Positions 1-7,728 of a stretch of 45,393 bases of DNA are shown piece by piece. A program made the position numbers and the translations under genes. The stretch spans positions 1 through 45,393 of the forward strand of contig NZ_LLWH01000146.1 of assembly GCF_001411475.1 (NCBI RefSeq), written 5' to 3'. Position 1 is the stretch's first letter. Each line of letters begins with the position of its first letter. The stretch comes from Pseudomonas endophytica (GTDB taxonomy: Bacteria; Pseudomonadota; Gammaproteobacteria; Pseudomonadales; Pseudomonadaceae). The notes beneath the pieces were generated by a model that was given only the letters and a program-made list of their open reading frames with translations, ran no database searches and was not told where the DNA came from.

Positions 1-214
1 TTGAATAGGGGGTTAGCCCTTCCCAGTGGACAAGCCCAAAAAAAGTTTCGCAACCATCTGTCCTGCGCAGAACCGGTTTCGGGTTTTCCAGTCTTATCAT
101 CACGCGCCCTAATCTGAGTGAGGCATAACATGAAATCGCGCATTTGGCGTTTGGCCACGATTGGCTTGCTCTGTGTGTGTTTCCGGCCAAGTTTTTGCGG
201 ATGAGTGAGGTGAG
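1..214 (+). pseudogene. Decayed duplicate of the 5' end of the DUF6515-type gene at 2635
   Basis: This stretch aligns almost base for base with 2505-2722, covering the upstream region, the ATG (130 here, 2635 in the intact gene) and the first ~27 codons. A small deletion near 177-182 relative to the intact copy shifts the frame, so translation would read MKSRIWRLATIGLLC, then out-of-frame residues and a TGA at 202-204. Homology fades after about 214. The copies differ by scattered substitutions, so the duplication is not recent, or this is the remnant of a different allele. The left end may continue beyond the window. No function is expected. Confidence 0.85.
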
Positions 215-251
215 CTAAAATTACAAGTGTTGAGCCAGGACAGAAAAATTC

Positions 252-280
252 AAAGGGCGACCGACGGGTCGCCCTTTTTT
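252..280 (+). terminator. Intrinsic terminator-like hairpin
   Basis: A perfect 8-bp stem (GGGCGACC at 255-262 with GGTCGCCC at 267-274) has a 4-base loop and is followed by six T. It is preceded by AAA, so it could work in both directions. No intact gene now ends here, so it was probably left behind when neighbouring DNA was lost. Confidence 0.75.
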
Positions 281-310
281 ATTGGGCCAAGCATGGCGCG
301 TAGTTAGACC

Positions 311-332
311 GTAAGCGCTCCATAAACCCCAC
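311..332 (+). repeat. IS66 terminal inverted repeat, tnpC-side end
   Basis: Starts GTAAGCGCTCCATAAACC and pairs with the inverted copy at 1297-1318 with one mismatch in 22 bases. It marks the 3' end of the element relative to its genes. Confidence 0.88.
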
Positions 333-355
333 CAGCTTCATGATGGGTGGTGCGT

Positions 356-855
356 TTAGCTAGGTGATACCTGCGAGCAGTTCCACGGTAGTAGCGCTTC
401 GTAGTCTTCAACTGATGAGGCCGCCGGCAGGCGTTCCAGTGCGTGGCTCAGCCACGCTGCATCGGGACGATTTCAAGTTGCTCGCTGATTTCCTCGCCAA
501 TGGCGTGTTTGCGGCAACCGCAGGTACAAGTCAGCTCATGCTCGGGCAGTTCGTGGATGACTTCGATGCGCGGTAGATCGGCAGGAAACGGGTTACGCTT
601 GCCACGGCGCTTTGCGGGTGCGACGACCTTTTCTTCAGTGGTCTCGCACGCCAACTCGAGCTCGTGCTCCGCTTCATTGAACAGCGCCATTTGAGGCGTT
701 GCCGGATCGACGGCCTGCTCTGATTTTCGGCCGAACAGGCGCTGCCTTAGTAGTGCAACTTGCTCTTCGAGCACGCCCATCCTGGACTGCATCTTCGCAA
801 GCATCTGCTTGAACAATTCAGGATCATCAGGAAGGTTGTCGGGCACGAAATTCAT
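356..855 (-). pseudogene. tnpC: IS66 transposase TnpC with large internal deletion
   Basis: From ATG 855 the frame gives the TnpC N-terminus: a helical leucine-zipper-like part, the FGRKSEQ motif near residue 43, and the zinc-binding CTCGCR motif. It breaks off after EIVPMQ at about 457. The remaining sequence down to the TAA at 356-358 reads, in another frame, as the usual TnpC C-terminus (AWLSHALERLP, then EDYEALLPWNC). About two thirds of the ~510-residue protein, including the DDE catalytic core, is missing, and the two pieces are joined out of frame, giving a stop at 448. Not functional. Confidence 0.9.
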
Positions 856-873
856 GCCCGGGATTATACTGAA

Positions 874-1233
874 TCAGGCCACGAATCGCGGGGTCAAAAC
901 CTGATGGGGACGGTTACGCCAAAGGTCAAAGCCGTCGAGCATCCAATTGAGCTCCTGGACAGTCAGGACAATTGCTTCGTCGGTCACATCGGGCGATGTT
1001 TTGAAACGCTCAGACTCCAGGCGCTTGAGCCAAAGGCAGAAGCCGTTGCGCTCCCAGTACAAGATCTTCACGCGGTTGCGTGGTTTGTTGAGGAAGACGA
1101 AAAGCACGGGGTCGAACACCGCGACCTTGATGTCCAGCTCGACCAAGGCTGCCAGCCCGTCGATGGATTTTCGGAAGTCGACGGGCTTGGGGTACAGATA
1201 CACTTTTTCGACTTTTGCATCGGGACGCATCAT
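874..1233 (-). CDS. tnpB: IS66 family accessory protein TnpB (Orf2)
   Basis: A 119-residue protein with the characteristic IS66 Orf2 sequence: VDFRKSIDGLAALVE near the N-terminus, LYWERNGFCLWLKRLE in the middle and a C-terminus ending RPHQVLTPRFVA. The length is normal for the family. I chose ATG 1233 because GGAGG lies ten bases upstream; an ATG at 1281 in the same frame would add 16 unlikely residues. TnpB is required for IS66 transposition, but its exact role is not settled. It looks intact, while its partner tnpC is broken. Confidence 0.85.
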   Translation of the reverse strand: MMRPDAKVEKVYLYPKPVDFRKSIDGLAALVELDIKVAVFDPVLFVFLNKPRNRVKILYWERNGFCLWLKRLESERFKTSPDVTDEAIVLTVQELNWMLDGFDLWRNRPHQVLTPRFVA

Positions 1234-1296
1234 GGTTGGCGGGCCTCCGAAAGAAATCGGGAGCACAGCATCCGGGATCAAGCAGCGGTTTTGAAT

Positions 1297-1318
1297 GTGG
1301 GGTTCATGGAGCGCTTAC
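1297..1318 (-). repeat. IS66 terminal inverted repeat, tnpB-side end
   Basis: Reads GTAAGCGCTCCATGAACC on the minus strand, one mismatch from the end at 311-332. Only about 60 bases separate it from the tnpB start, which leaves no room for tnpA. Confidence 0.88.
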
Positions 1319-1374
1319 GATATTTAAGTATTCAAGGCTGGCTATAAATATGTCTATTGATGTTCTGAAAAATG

Positions 1375-2403
1375 TCATTTTCGAATGTTTGTTGCGGTCT
1401 CAGTTATTGAGCCGCTCAAGCTATTTATTCTATTTTCGAGTGCTTTCAAGTGCTGAGAGCTGTTTTCGTTAGCAGTTGATAATTCCTTAATGCGTATCTT
1501 GTGTTGTTCCAAGTGTGCAGAGGCTTTCTTTGCTTTTTTCACCCAGTAAGCCCAAGATTCAGTACCGCCTAGCGATAGGTTTTTAAAATAGATATAGCGC
1601 TGTGCACGAAAAAAATTAAGTTGTGCTGTTTCTGCATTAATTAAAGTTGATATCTCAGTTATATCTTTATTGGTTTTTTTAATGTATTTCGCTATTTGTT
1701 CAAGTGTCGCTCCCGTAGCAGGTGTGCGATGCATTTTAAGTAGAAAATCATAATCACTCGTATCTAGAACCTTGTCCGTTGGGTAATTTGGATGTGAGGT
1801 AATATCCTCCAAGGGTCCTCTTAGTTTGTATATTGCGTCTTCTGGGTTGCTAGCTGTAATGTGGGATACTGTATATTTTAAAAATCTGTTAACCCAACTT
1901 TTTCCCGTCGGATCTCGGCGTGTAACGGGGTTGTTTGAGCAATAGGCGTACGCATTGAATCCGCCCTTGCCAAATGGACTTAAGCTGTCCGGGCTGTTAA
2001 ATCGCATTAATATCGGGTTGTACGCTCGATGACCTTTGCCTAATAAATAATGCCCCGTCACGGGATCAGGCCGCTCGCCGTTAAATCCCAGCAAACTAAG
2101 TAACCCACTGACTGCTGAGCGATCACCGTAAGGGCTGTAGGCCTGAGGTTGACCGATGCTTAGGCTAAGGCTGTGGAGCACCGATGTTTGCATATCTGTG
2201 GCCAGTAAGGTGGCAGCGTCACCGGGGTGTAACTCAGCCAGAGGAATGGCCTGTTGTTCAAAAAAGCACGAGTGTCTATCGCCCAGAATCTCTGTTGCAA
2301 TGCGAGAGCCGTTGTAAAAGCGCTGACTTGAGTGAGCACTGATCAAACGGTCCAGTGGGTCGTATAAATAAGGTGAGGCAGTGTGTGGGGTGGGTACGTT
2401 CAT
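1375..2403 (-). CDS. Orphan RHS-repeat core protein with unassigned C-terminal domain
   Basis: A 342-residue protein of a type common as small orphans in the P. fluorescens group. Residues 1-168 are the end of an RHS/YD repeat core: PYLYDPLDRL at the start, then SLLGFNGERPDPVTGHYLL, MRFNSPDSLSPFGKGG, and the closing NPVTRRDPTGK. In RHS and TccC-like proteins this core forms a shell and the polymorphic toxin follows it. Residues 169-342 are the variable part. They are encoded by clearly more AT-rich DNA and are lysine-rich, with long helical, probably coiled-coil stretches; I recognise no toxin family or catalytic motif. GGAG lies upstream of ATG 2403. There is no secretion signal and no full-length RHS shell. 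No immunity-like gene follows: only 56 bases separate the stop from the IS66 end. Confidence 0.8.
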   Translation of the reverse strand: MNVPTPHTASPYLYDPLDRLISAHSSQRFYNGSRIATEILGDRHSCFFEQQAIPLAELHPGDAATLLATDMQTSVLHSLSLSIGQPQAYSPYGDRSAVSGLLSLLGFNGERPDPVTGHYLLGKGHRAYNPILMRFNSPDSLSPFGKGGFNAYAYCSNNPVTRRDPTGKSWVNRFLKYTVSHITASNPEDAIYKLRGPLEDITSHPNYPTDKVLDTSDYDFLLKMHRTPATGATLEQIAKYIKKTNKDITEISTLINAETAQLNFFRAQRYIYFKNLSLGGTESWAYWVKKAKKASAHLEQHKIRIKELSTANENSSQHLKALENRINSLSGSITETATNIRK

Positions 2404-2504
2404 GAGACGGCTCCAGCTTAATTGTCATCGCTATCACAGTGAGTTTATTTATCAGGTCTGTATAGCTAGCAGATCAGCTAGGTTTCAGGGGGATAGATGT
2501 CTGA

Positions 2505-2722
2505 TTGAATAGGGGGTTAGCCCTTCCCAGTGGACAAGCCCAAAAAAAGTTTCGCAACCATCTGCCCTGCGCAGAACCGGTTTCGGGTTTTTCAGTCTTA
2601 TGATCACGCGCCCCTAATCCCAGTGAGGAATAACATGAAATCGCGCATTTGGCATTTGGCCACGGTTGGCTTGCTCTGTGTGAGTGTCACCGGCCAAGTC
2701 TTGGCAGATGAGCGAGGGGAGG
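2505..2722 (+). repeat. Second (intact) copy of the DUF6515-gene 5' region
   Basis: Partner of the decayed copy at 1-214. It covers about 130 bases of upstream sequence and the signal-peptide codons of the gene starting at 2635. The two copies bracket the IS66 remnant and the RHS gene. The first repeated base is T2505; sequence upstream of it cannot be compared because the other copy starts at the window edge. Confidence 0.85.
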
Positions 2723-3552
2723 GAAACGCTCAAGCCGCACGACCCAATGCAGAGCAACACTGGCAAGGTGGCGGCGGTCAGCCGCGCGGTGAGCATCATC
2801 AGGGCCGCCCCGGTGGTGGGCAATGGCAGCAGCACCCTGAAAATCGACCGCCTATGGCTATTCAGCCGCGCCCTGATGCCGTGCAGCAAACTCGGGGCCA
2901 GCACTGGGGCGGCAATCAAAACGGGCAAACCGGTGGCCAACACGGCAGGCCCGGCGCTAACTACGCGCATCCCAATGATGTGCGCTGGAGTGGCCGCCCG
3001 GACGGGCATGGCAATGGGTGGGGGCATGGCCCGCAATACCGGCCCGGGTATGTGATTGATCGCTTCCCAGGCCAATATCATCAAATCCCGTACCGGGGGC
3101 AAAACTTCTTCTTCTCCTCAGGCTATTGGTATCGTCCACTAGGCCCGCGTTACGTTGTGGTGCAGCCGCCTTACGGGATTCGCGTCAGTGTCATACCCAG
3201 CTATGCCCGTGAAGTATGGGTGGGTAGCTCGTTGCTGTTTCTGGCCGCGGGTGCCTATTACGCGTATCAACCGGCGACTCAGGACTACATCGTGGTTGCG
3301 CCACCGGCGACGGTTGTACAGGCAGCCCCGCAGCCAACTAACAATGGCTATGACGTCGTGGCGTATCCGATTAGTGGCCAGACGCCAGCGCAGATCAATC
3401 AGGATCGCTATGACTGCTACCGCTGGGCAGTTGACCAGAGCCGTTTCGACCCCGCCCAAGCCGCCTACGCGCCCGCCCAGTCAGTGGTGCAAACCTACCG
3501 ACAGGCACAGGGTAATTGCTTGAGCGGTCGTGGATATCAGGTGACGTATTGA
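2635..3552 (+). CDS. DUF6515-type secreted protein, His/Gly/Gln-rich
   Basis: 305 residues. ATG 2635 is chosen because it has GAGG just upstream and opens a clear signal peptide (MKSRIWHLATVGLLCVSVTG, cleavage likely after VLA). The frame is open further upstream, but that part is the non-coding duplicated leader. After the signal come ~120 residues of low-complexity Gly/His/Gln/Pro sequence. Next is a conserved block around residues 150-235 (FFFSSGYWYRPLGPRYVVV, then PSYAREVWVGSSLLFLAAG) containing a hydrophobic segment, and a C-terminal part with two Cys and the DRYDCYRWAVDQS motif. The pattern matches the DUF6515 family of Pseudomonas envelope proteins of unknown function. A role in metal handling is only a guess from His content and from fieF next door. 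Confidence 0.75.
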   Translation: MKSRIWHLATVGLLCVSVTGQVLADERGEGNAQAARPNAEQHWQGGGGQPRGEHHQGRPGGGQWQQHPENRPPMAIQPRPDAVQQTRGQHWGGNQNGQTGGQHGRPGANYAHPNDVRWSGRPDGHGNGWGHGPQYRPGYVIDRFPGQYHQIPYRGQNFFFSSGYWYRPLGPRYVVVQPPYGIRVSVIPSYAREVWVGSSLLFLAAGAYYAYQPATQDYIVVAPPATVVQAAPQPTNNGYDVVAYPISGQTPAQINQDRYDCYRWAVDQSRFDPAQAAYAPAQSVVQTYRQAQGNCLSGRGYQVTY

Positions 3553-3599
3553 GCGGTTGTGCTGCCTCACAGGAAGGGGGGTTGCACAGCCGTTTGTAG

Positions 3600-3630
3600 C
3601 CTAAAGCAGCGATCAGAGCGCTGCTTTAGG
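3600..3630. terminator. Hairpin between convergent genes
   Basis: An 11-bp perfect inverted repeat (CCTAAAGCAGC at 3600-3610 with GCTGCTTTAGG at 3620-3630) lies between the converging DUF6515-type gene and fieF, and overlaps the last codons of fieF. The T-tracts are poor, so it may stop transcription weakly or protect mRNA ends. Confidence 0.45.
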
Positions 3631-4509
3631 TTTAACCACCTCTTGCGGATCCGCATGCACCAGCACTTCAGCGTGTGGGTAGACGTTTTTAATGGCGTCG
3701 GCTACTTGGTCGCTAAGGGTGTGAGCCTCCAGCAAGCTAAGCTGGCCTGGCAGTTCAAGGTGCAGTTGTACAAACCAGATGTTGCCTGAGATTCGGGTGC
3801 GTAAATCATGTGCGCCCAGTACGCCGGGTACTGCGCAGGCCAATGCCAACATGTTTTCACTGACATCAGTGGGTAACTCTTGGTCCATCAGTACAGCAAA
3901 GCTCTCACGTGCGATTAGCAAGGCGCTCCAAAGGATATACACCGCGATCCCCAGACCAAACCACGCGTCCAACTGCGGGAAGCCTACGGCGGCGAATGCC
4001 AGTGCGACCAAAATGCTGCCATTGAGCATCAAGTCAGAACGATAGTGCAGGGAGTCGGCACGGACCGCGTTGGAGCCTGTAGCTTTGACGACGCGGTGTT
4101 GCAAGATCAGCAGGCCGACGGTCATCACCAGTGAAAACACAATCACGCCAATGCTGATCCAAGGTGCACCGACCGGTTCGGGATGTTTAAGTCGGTCGAA
4201 CGCCTGAACAGCAATCAGCACCGCACTCACGGCAATAAACACGGCTTGCGCCATACCCGCCAATGACTCCGCCTTGCCGTGCCCATAACGGTGATCGTCG
4301 TCGGCTGGGCGCAGCGCATAGTGCACCGCCAGCAAGTTGAGAAACGATGTCACGCCATCGAGCAGTGAGTCTGTCAGACCGGCGAGCATGCTGATCGAAC
4401 CACTGAGCCACCACGCGATGGCTTTGGTAATGATCAAAATACTGGCCACAGCCACCGATGCGCGAGTGGCCAGACGTAACAGGCGAGCGTGTTCCGGGCG
4501 GGTGGTCAT
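3613..4509 (-). CDS. fieF: Cation diffusion facilitator, FieF/YiiP type
   Basis: A 298-residue inner-membrane exporter of divalent metals (Zn/Fe/Cd in the family) driven by proton exchange. It has six hydrophobic segments and a C-terminal cytoplasmic domain. The transport-site residues of YiiP are present with a shift of two: Asp47 and Asp51 in LTDSLLDG, and His155 and Asp159 in HYRSD. The interfacial metal-binding loop (PADDDHRYGHGKAES, residues 68-82) is also complete. The C-terminus keeps the ferredoxin-like fold with conserved His (HLELPG, VLVHADP). Length is normal. It starts 13 bases after the lipoprotein gene upstream on the same strand, so the two are probably co-transcribed. Confidence 0.92.
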   Translation of the reverse strand: MTTRPEHARLLRLATRASVAVASILIITKAIAWWLSGSISMLAGLTDSLLDGVTSFLNLLAVHYALRPADDDHRYGHGKAESLAGMAQAVFIAVSAVLIAVQAFDRLKHPEPVGAPWISIGVIVFSLVMTVGLLILQHRVVKATGSNAVRADSLHYRSDLMLNGSILVALAFAAVGFPQLDAWFGLGIAVYILWSALLIARESFAVLMDQELPTDVSENMLALACAVPGVLGAHDLRTRISGNIWFVQLHLELPGQLSLLEAHTLSDQVADAIKNVYPHAEVLVHADPQEVVKPKAAL

Positions 4510-4522
4510 GGGCCTTCCTTAA

Positions 4523-4942
4523 TCAGGCTGCGGGTACGAGGCCGTACATCGCCAACTGTTGGGTGCTGCCTTTATGCTGGATTAGGCGCGGATCGTTCAG
4601 CGGGAAACTACCGCCCAGTTCACTTTCAAGAATTGCTTGGAGTTTGCTGTTATCCACTTTGCCGTCAGCACCGATGGCTTCACGGAGTTTTTCGGGGGCG
4701 ATTTGCGCAGTTTTGCCCGGCGGGAAATAAATCGCCCCGGTGGCAAAGTCGACACCAAAGGCAATCAAACCGGGAATCACATAAAACAACAGCCCGATCC
4801 CGTCCAAAATCACAATCATGGGGTCGATTTTGCCGTCGATCTGGCCGCGCCGATCCGGAAAGAAAATACTGCCGCAGGCGGTCAATTGAGTGAGCAGCGC
4901 CGCAACCACAGCACCGCCAATGACGCGGGTAAATGTACGCAT
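4523..4942 (-). CDS. Small lipoprotein of unknown function
   Basis: 139 residues from ATG 4942. The frame is open to 5224, but only this start gives a proper signal: Arg residues at 2 and 6, a hydrophobic stretch, and the lipobox LTAC with Cys23. The mature part contains a second hydrophobic segment (ILDGIGLLFYVIPGLIAFGVDF) followed by TGAIYFPPG and a soluble C-terminus (EKLREAIG, LNDPRLIQHKGS). This family is widespread in Pseudomonas next to fieF and hrpB. Its genes are often mislabelled as polyribonucleotide nucleotidyltransferase; nothing here supports that. The predicted location is the cell envelope. Confidence 0.75.
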   Translation of the reverse strand: MRTFTRVIGGAVVAALLTQLTACGSIFFPDRRGQIDGKIDPMIVILDGIGLLFYVIPGLIAFGVDFATGAIYFPPGKTAQIAPEKLREAIGADGKVDNSKLQAILESELGGSFPLNDPRLIQHKGSTQQLAMYGLVPAA

Positions 4943-4985
4943 ATAAACCTCGAAGACGCTTGAAAGAGTGAGATCACGCTTAACG

Positions 4986-5014
4986 CTTAACGAAAAACAG
5001 TTCGCCGTTATACT
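4986..5014 (+). promoter_or_regulatory. Candidate sigma-70 promoter of hrpB
   Basis: CTTAAC (4986-4991) and TATACT (5009-5014) are separated by 17 bases, placing a transcription start about 15-20 bases before the hrpB ribosome-binding site (GGAG, about 5029). The -10 box is good and the -35 box weak. Confidence 0.35.
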
Positions 5015-5037
5015 CGCCGCACTGTTCTGGAGCCACC

Positions 5038-7557
5038 ATGATTTGTTTGCCGATTGATGACGTTTTACCTGCGCTGCGTCAAGCCCTGCGCGAACGCCAC
5101 GAAGCCGTGCTCGAAGCACCGCCCGGCGCCGGTAAAACCACCCGAGTGCCGTTGGCCCTGTTGAATGAGCCGTGGTTGGCCGGTCAGACCATTGTGATGC
5201 TGGAGCCCCGGCGCTTGGCGGCACGCGCCGCGGCTGAGCGATTGGCCAGCGAACTGGGTGAAAAAGTCGGCGAAACCGTGGGTTATCGAATTCGGCTCGA
5301 CAGCAAAATCGGCCCTAATACCCGCATTGAAGTGGTCACTGAAGGCATTCTGACTCGCCGTCTGCAAGCTGATCCCGCGCTGGAAGGTGTCGGCTTGCTG
5401 ATTTTTGATGAATATCACGAGCGAAGTCTGGACGCCGATCTAGCGCTGGCCCTTAGCCTCAACGGTCGTGAGTTGTTTCGCGATGAACAGCCGCTAAAGA
5501 TTCTGTTGATGTCGGCCACCCTTGAGGGCGAGCGCTTGGCCAGCATGCTCAACGATGCACCGGTATTGCGCAGCGAAGGGCGTATGTACCCGGTGACGAT
5601 GCGCTGGGGGCGGCCTTTTGTGCCGGGCGAGTATGTCGAGCCGCGCGTGGTGCAAGCCGTGTTGGAAGCGATCAATGACGAAACCGGCAGTGTGTTGGTG
5701 TTCTTGCCCGGCCAAGCCGAGATCCGTCGAGTCCATCAACAACTGGCGGATGCACTGGGCGAGCGCCGCGACATAGCGCTTTGCCCGTTGCACGGCGAGC
5801 TGGATCTGACCGCGCAGCGCGCAGCCATTGAGCCTGCGCCCAACGGCCTACGCAAGGTAGTGCTGGCAACCAATATCGCTGAAACCAGCTTGACCATCGA
5901 CGGCGTGCGCGTGGTGATCGACGCGGGTTTGGCGCGGGCTCCACGATTCGATCCGGGCAGCGGCATGACCCGCCTCGACACCCAACGCATCTCGCGTGCC
6001 AGTGCCACACAACGGGCAGGCCGTGCTGGGCGACTGGAACCGGGCGTGTGTTATCGACTGTGGTCCGAAGACCAGCACGCGCAGTTGGCGGCGTATGGCA
6101 GCGCTGAAATCCTCCAAGCCGATTTGGCAAGCCTGGCGTTGCAACTGGCGCGTTGGGGTGTCATCCCGGGGGAACTGATCTGGCTCGACGTGCCCCCTAC
6201 GGCCAGTTATGCACAGGCTCAGCAATTATTGGAGCGTTTGGGTGCCCTGCGTGGGCAAAAACTAACACCCCATGGCGAGGCAATGGCCGAACTCCCGGCT
6301 CATCCACGCATTGCTCACCTGCTGCTGCGTGGGCAAGAGTTGGGGCTGACTATGATGGCCTGCGATGTGGCCGCTTTATTGGGTGAGCGCGATATTTTGC
6401 GCGGTGCTGGGGCTGACGTGCATAGCCGTCTGGCCTTACTGTCGGGTGAAAGCCGCGTGACGCGAGGTGGGCAGGGCGGTGTGCAGCGAGCCAAACAATT
6501 GGCCCGACAATATCAAGGCTACATGCGCGGCAAACCGACCCAGCCGGTTGCCGACCCGGAACATCCGCGTTGGCTGGGTGCTTTGCTGGCGCTGGCCTAT
6601 CCCGACCGAATCGCGCAACAGCGCAAGCCGGGGGGTGCAGAGTACCGGCTGGCCAATGGCCGGGCAGCACTGTTCAGCGAAGTCGATGGGCTGATGAAAC
6701 AACCGTGGCTGGTCATCGCCGATTTGGGCAGCCGACAGGGCCAGCGTGAAGAGCGCATCTATCTGGCCGCTGAGTTTGATCCGGCGTTACTGGACGGCGT
6801 GCTCAGCGAGCAAGTCAGCAGCGTCGATCAACTTGATTGGGACGAACGCGAAGGCGTACTGCGTGCCGAACGTCAGCGCAAGGTCGGGGAACTGGTGCTC
6901 AGTCGTGAGCCATTAAACGGCTTGGACGAAGCGGCGCGGACACAGGCGTTGGTCAACTTGGTGCGGCGCAAAGGCTTGGAGCTATTACCTTGGACGCCTG
7001 AGTTGCGGCAGTGGCAAGCGCGTGTGACCTTACTGCGTCAGCTTGATCTGGATAGCCAAAGCCAGAGCGAATGGCCAGACGTGAGCGATGCGGCGTTGCT
7101 GGCTGGGCTTGAAACCTGGCTGAGGCCCTACTTGGGGCGGGTGTCGCGACTCAGTCATTTTGCCAATCTCGATCTGTCCAGCATTGTGCATAACGTGTTG
7201 GCATGGCCCCTGCCTCAGCGTCTCGACGAACTGGCGCCGCAGCACATTAAAGTACCGTCGGGCTCCTCAGTGCGGTTGGACTACAGCGAGCAACCGCCGA
7301 TTCTGGCGGTGCGTCTACAAGAGTTGTTCGGCCTTTCGGATACCCCGCGCATTGCGGGCGGTCGGCAAGTGGTCAAACTGCATATGCTGTCGCCTGCCCG
7401 ACGCCCGGTGCAAGTGACCCAAGACTTGGCCAACTTTTGGCGCAGCACCTATGCCGAGGTTAAAAAGGATTTGAAAGGGCGTTACCCCAAGCATTACTGG
7501 CCAGACGACCCCTTAGTGGCAGAGGCGACGGCCAGGGTTAAACCGAGAAAGGTGTGA
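5038..7557 (+). CDS. hrpB: ATP-dependent helicase HrpB
   Basis: An 839-residue DEAH-type helicase of the DEAH/RHA group. Walker A is APPGAGKTT (27-35), motif II is DEYH (124-127) as expected for HrpB rather than HrpA, and motif III is SAT (159-161). These are followed by ATNIAETSLTIDG and QRAGRAGR (motifs V and VI), the HA2 domain and the HrpB C-terminal domain with NFWRSTYAEVKKDLKGRYPKH split over its conserved end. Length is normal. ATG 5038 has GGAG seven bases upstream. The gene is divergent from the lipoprotein gene. Cellular role: an RNA helicase of poorly defined function in bacteria. A diverged copy of its last 17 codons lies 12.8 kb downstream at 20348-20401. Confidence 0.95.
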   Translation: MICLPIDDVLPALRQALRERHEAVLEAPPGAGKTTRVPLALLNEPWLAGQTIVMLEPRRLAARAAAERLASELGEKVGETVGYRIRLDSKIGPNTRIEVVTEGILTRRLQADPALEGVGLLIFDEYHERSLDADLALALSLNGRELFRDEQPLKILLMSATLEGERLASMLNDAPVLRSEGRMYPVTMRWGRPFVPGEYVEPRVVQAVLEAINDETGSVLVFLPGQAEIRRVHQQLADALGERRDIALCPLHGELDLTAQRAAIEPAPNGLRKVVLATNIAETSLTIDGVRVVIDAGLARAPRFDPGSGMTRLDTQRISRASATQRAGRAGRLEPGVCYRLWSEDQHAQLAAYGSAEILQADLASLALQLARWGVIPGELIWLDVPPTASYAQAQQLLERLGALRGQKLTPHGEAMAELPAHPRIAHLLLRGQELGLTMMACDVAALLGERDILRGAGADVHSRLALLSGESRVTRGGQGGVQRAKQLARQYQGYMRGKPTQPVADPEHPRWLGALLALAYPDRIAQQRKPGGAEYRLANGRAALFSEVDGLMKQPWLVIADLGSRQGQREERIYLAAEFDPALLDGVLSEQVSSVDQLDWDEREGVLRAERQRKVGELVLSREPLNGLDEAARTQALVNLVRRKGLELLPWTPELRQWQARVTLLRQLDLDSQSQSEWPDVSDAALLAGLETWLRPYLGRVSRLSHFANLDLSSIVHNVLAWPLPQRLDELAPQHIKVPSGSSVRLDYSEQPPILAVRLQELFGLSDTPRIAGGRQVVKLHMLSPARRPVQVTQDLANFWRSTYAEVKKDLKGRYPKHYWPDDPLVAEATARVKPRKV

Positions 7558-7575
7558 GGGGCGCACGTTCACACT

Positions 7576-7637
7576 GAGCTGCCGAAGGCTGCGATCTTTT
7601 GATCTTTAAAACCAAAGCTCGCAGCCTTCGGCAGCTC
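7576..7637. repeat. REP palindrome pair
   Basis: A 19-bp perfect inverted repeat (GAGCTGCCGAAGGCTGCGA at 7576-7594, inverted at 7619-7637), followed by CCTACAG. It belongs to the same family as the elements at 37099, 40905, 44245 and 44379. It lies just past hrpB and can fold into a strong hairpin. Confidence 0.85.
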
Positions 7638-7728
7638 CTACAGCCCACCTTTATCACCTGCATTGCTGCCGTCTTAATCGGCGCTGCTTCTGTTTTTTGG
7701 AGCACAGCCCTTCCTGCTGAGCTTTCGG

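Larger units (their letters stand above)
311..1318 (-). mobile_element. Internally deleted IS66-family insertion sequence
   Basis: Both ends carry the typical IS66 terminal repeat beginning GTAAGCGCTCCAT (311-332, and inverted at 1297-1318). The 22-bp ends differ at one position. Between them on the minus strand lie tnpB and a tnpC whose middle has been removed. IS66 elements are normally about 2.5 kb; this one is 1,008 bp. No 8-bp target duplication is visible: the bases flanking 311 (GTTAGACC) and 1318 (GATATTTA) do not match. No tnpA is seen. The element cannot move by itself but has both ends, so an IS66 transposase supplied in trans could in principle act on it. Confidence 0.9.

Noticed and set aside
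760..1347. 195-residue plus-strand ORF across the IS66 element
   Set aside because: It is antisense to tnpB and the start of tnpC, both of which are clearly recognisable; its sequence resembles no family.
4943..5224. N-terminal extension of the lipoprotein to 233 residues
   Set aside because: It would overlap hrpB and bury the signal peptide and lipobox inside the protein.
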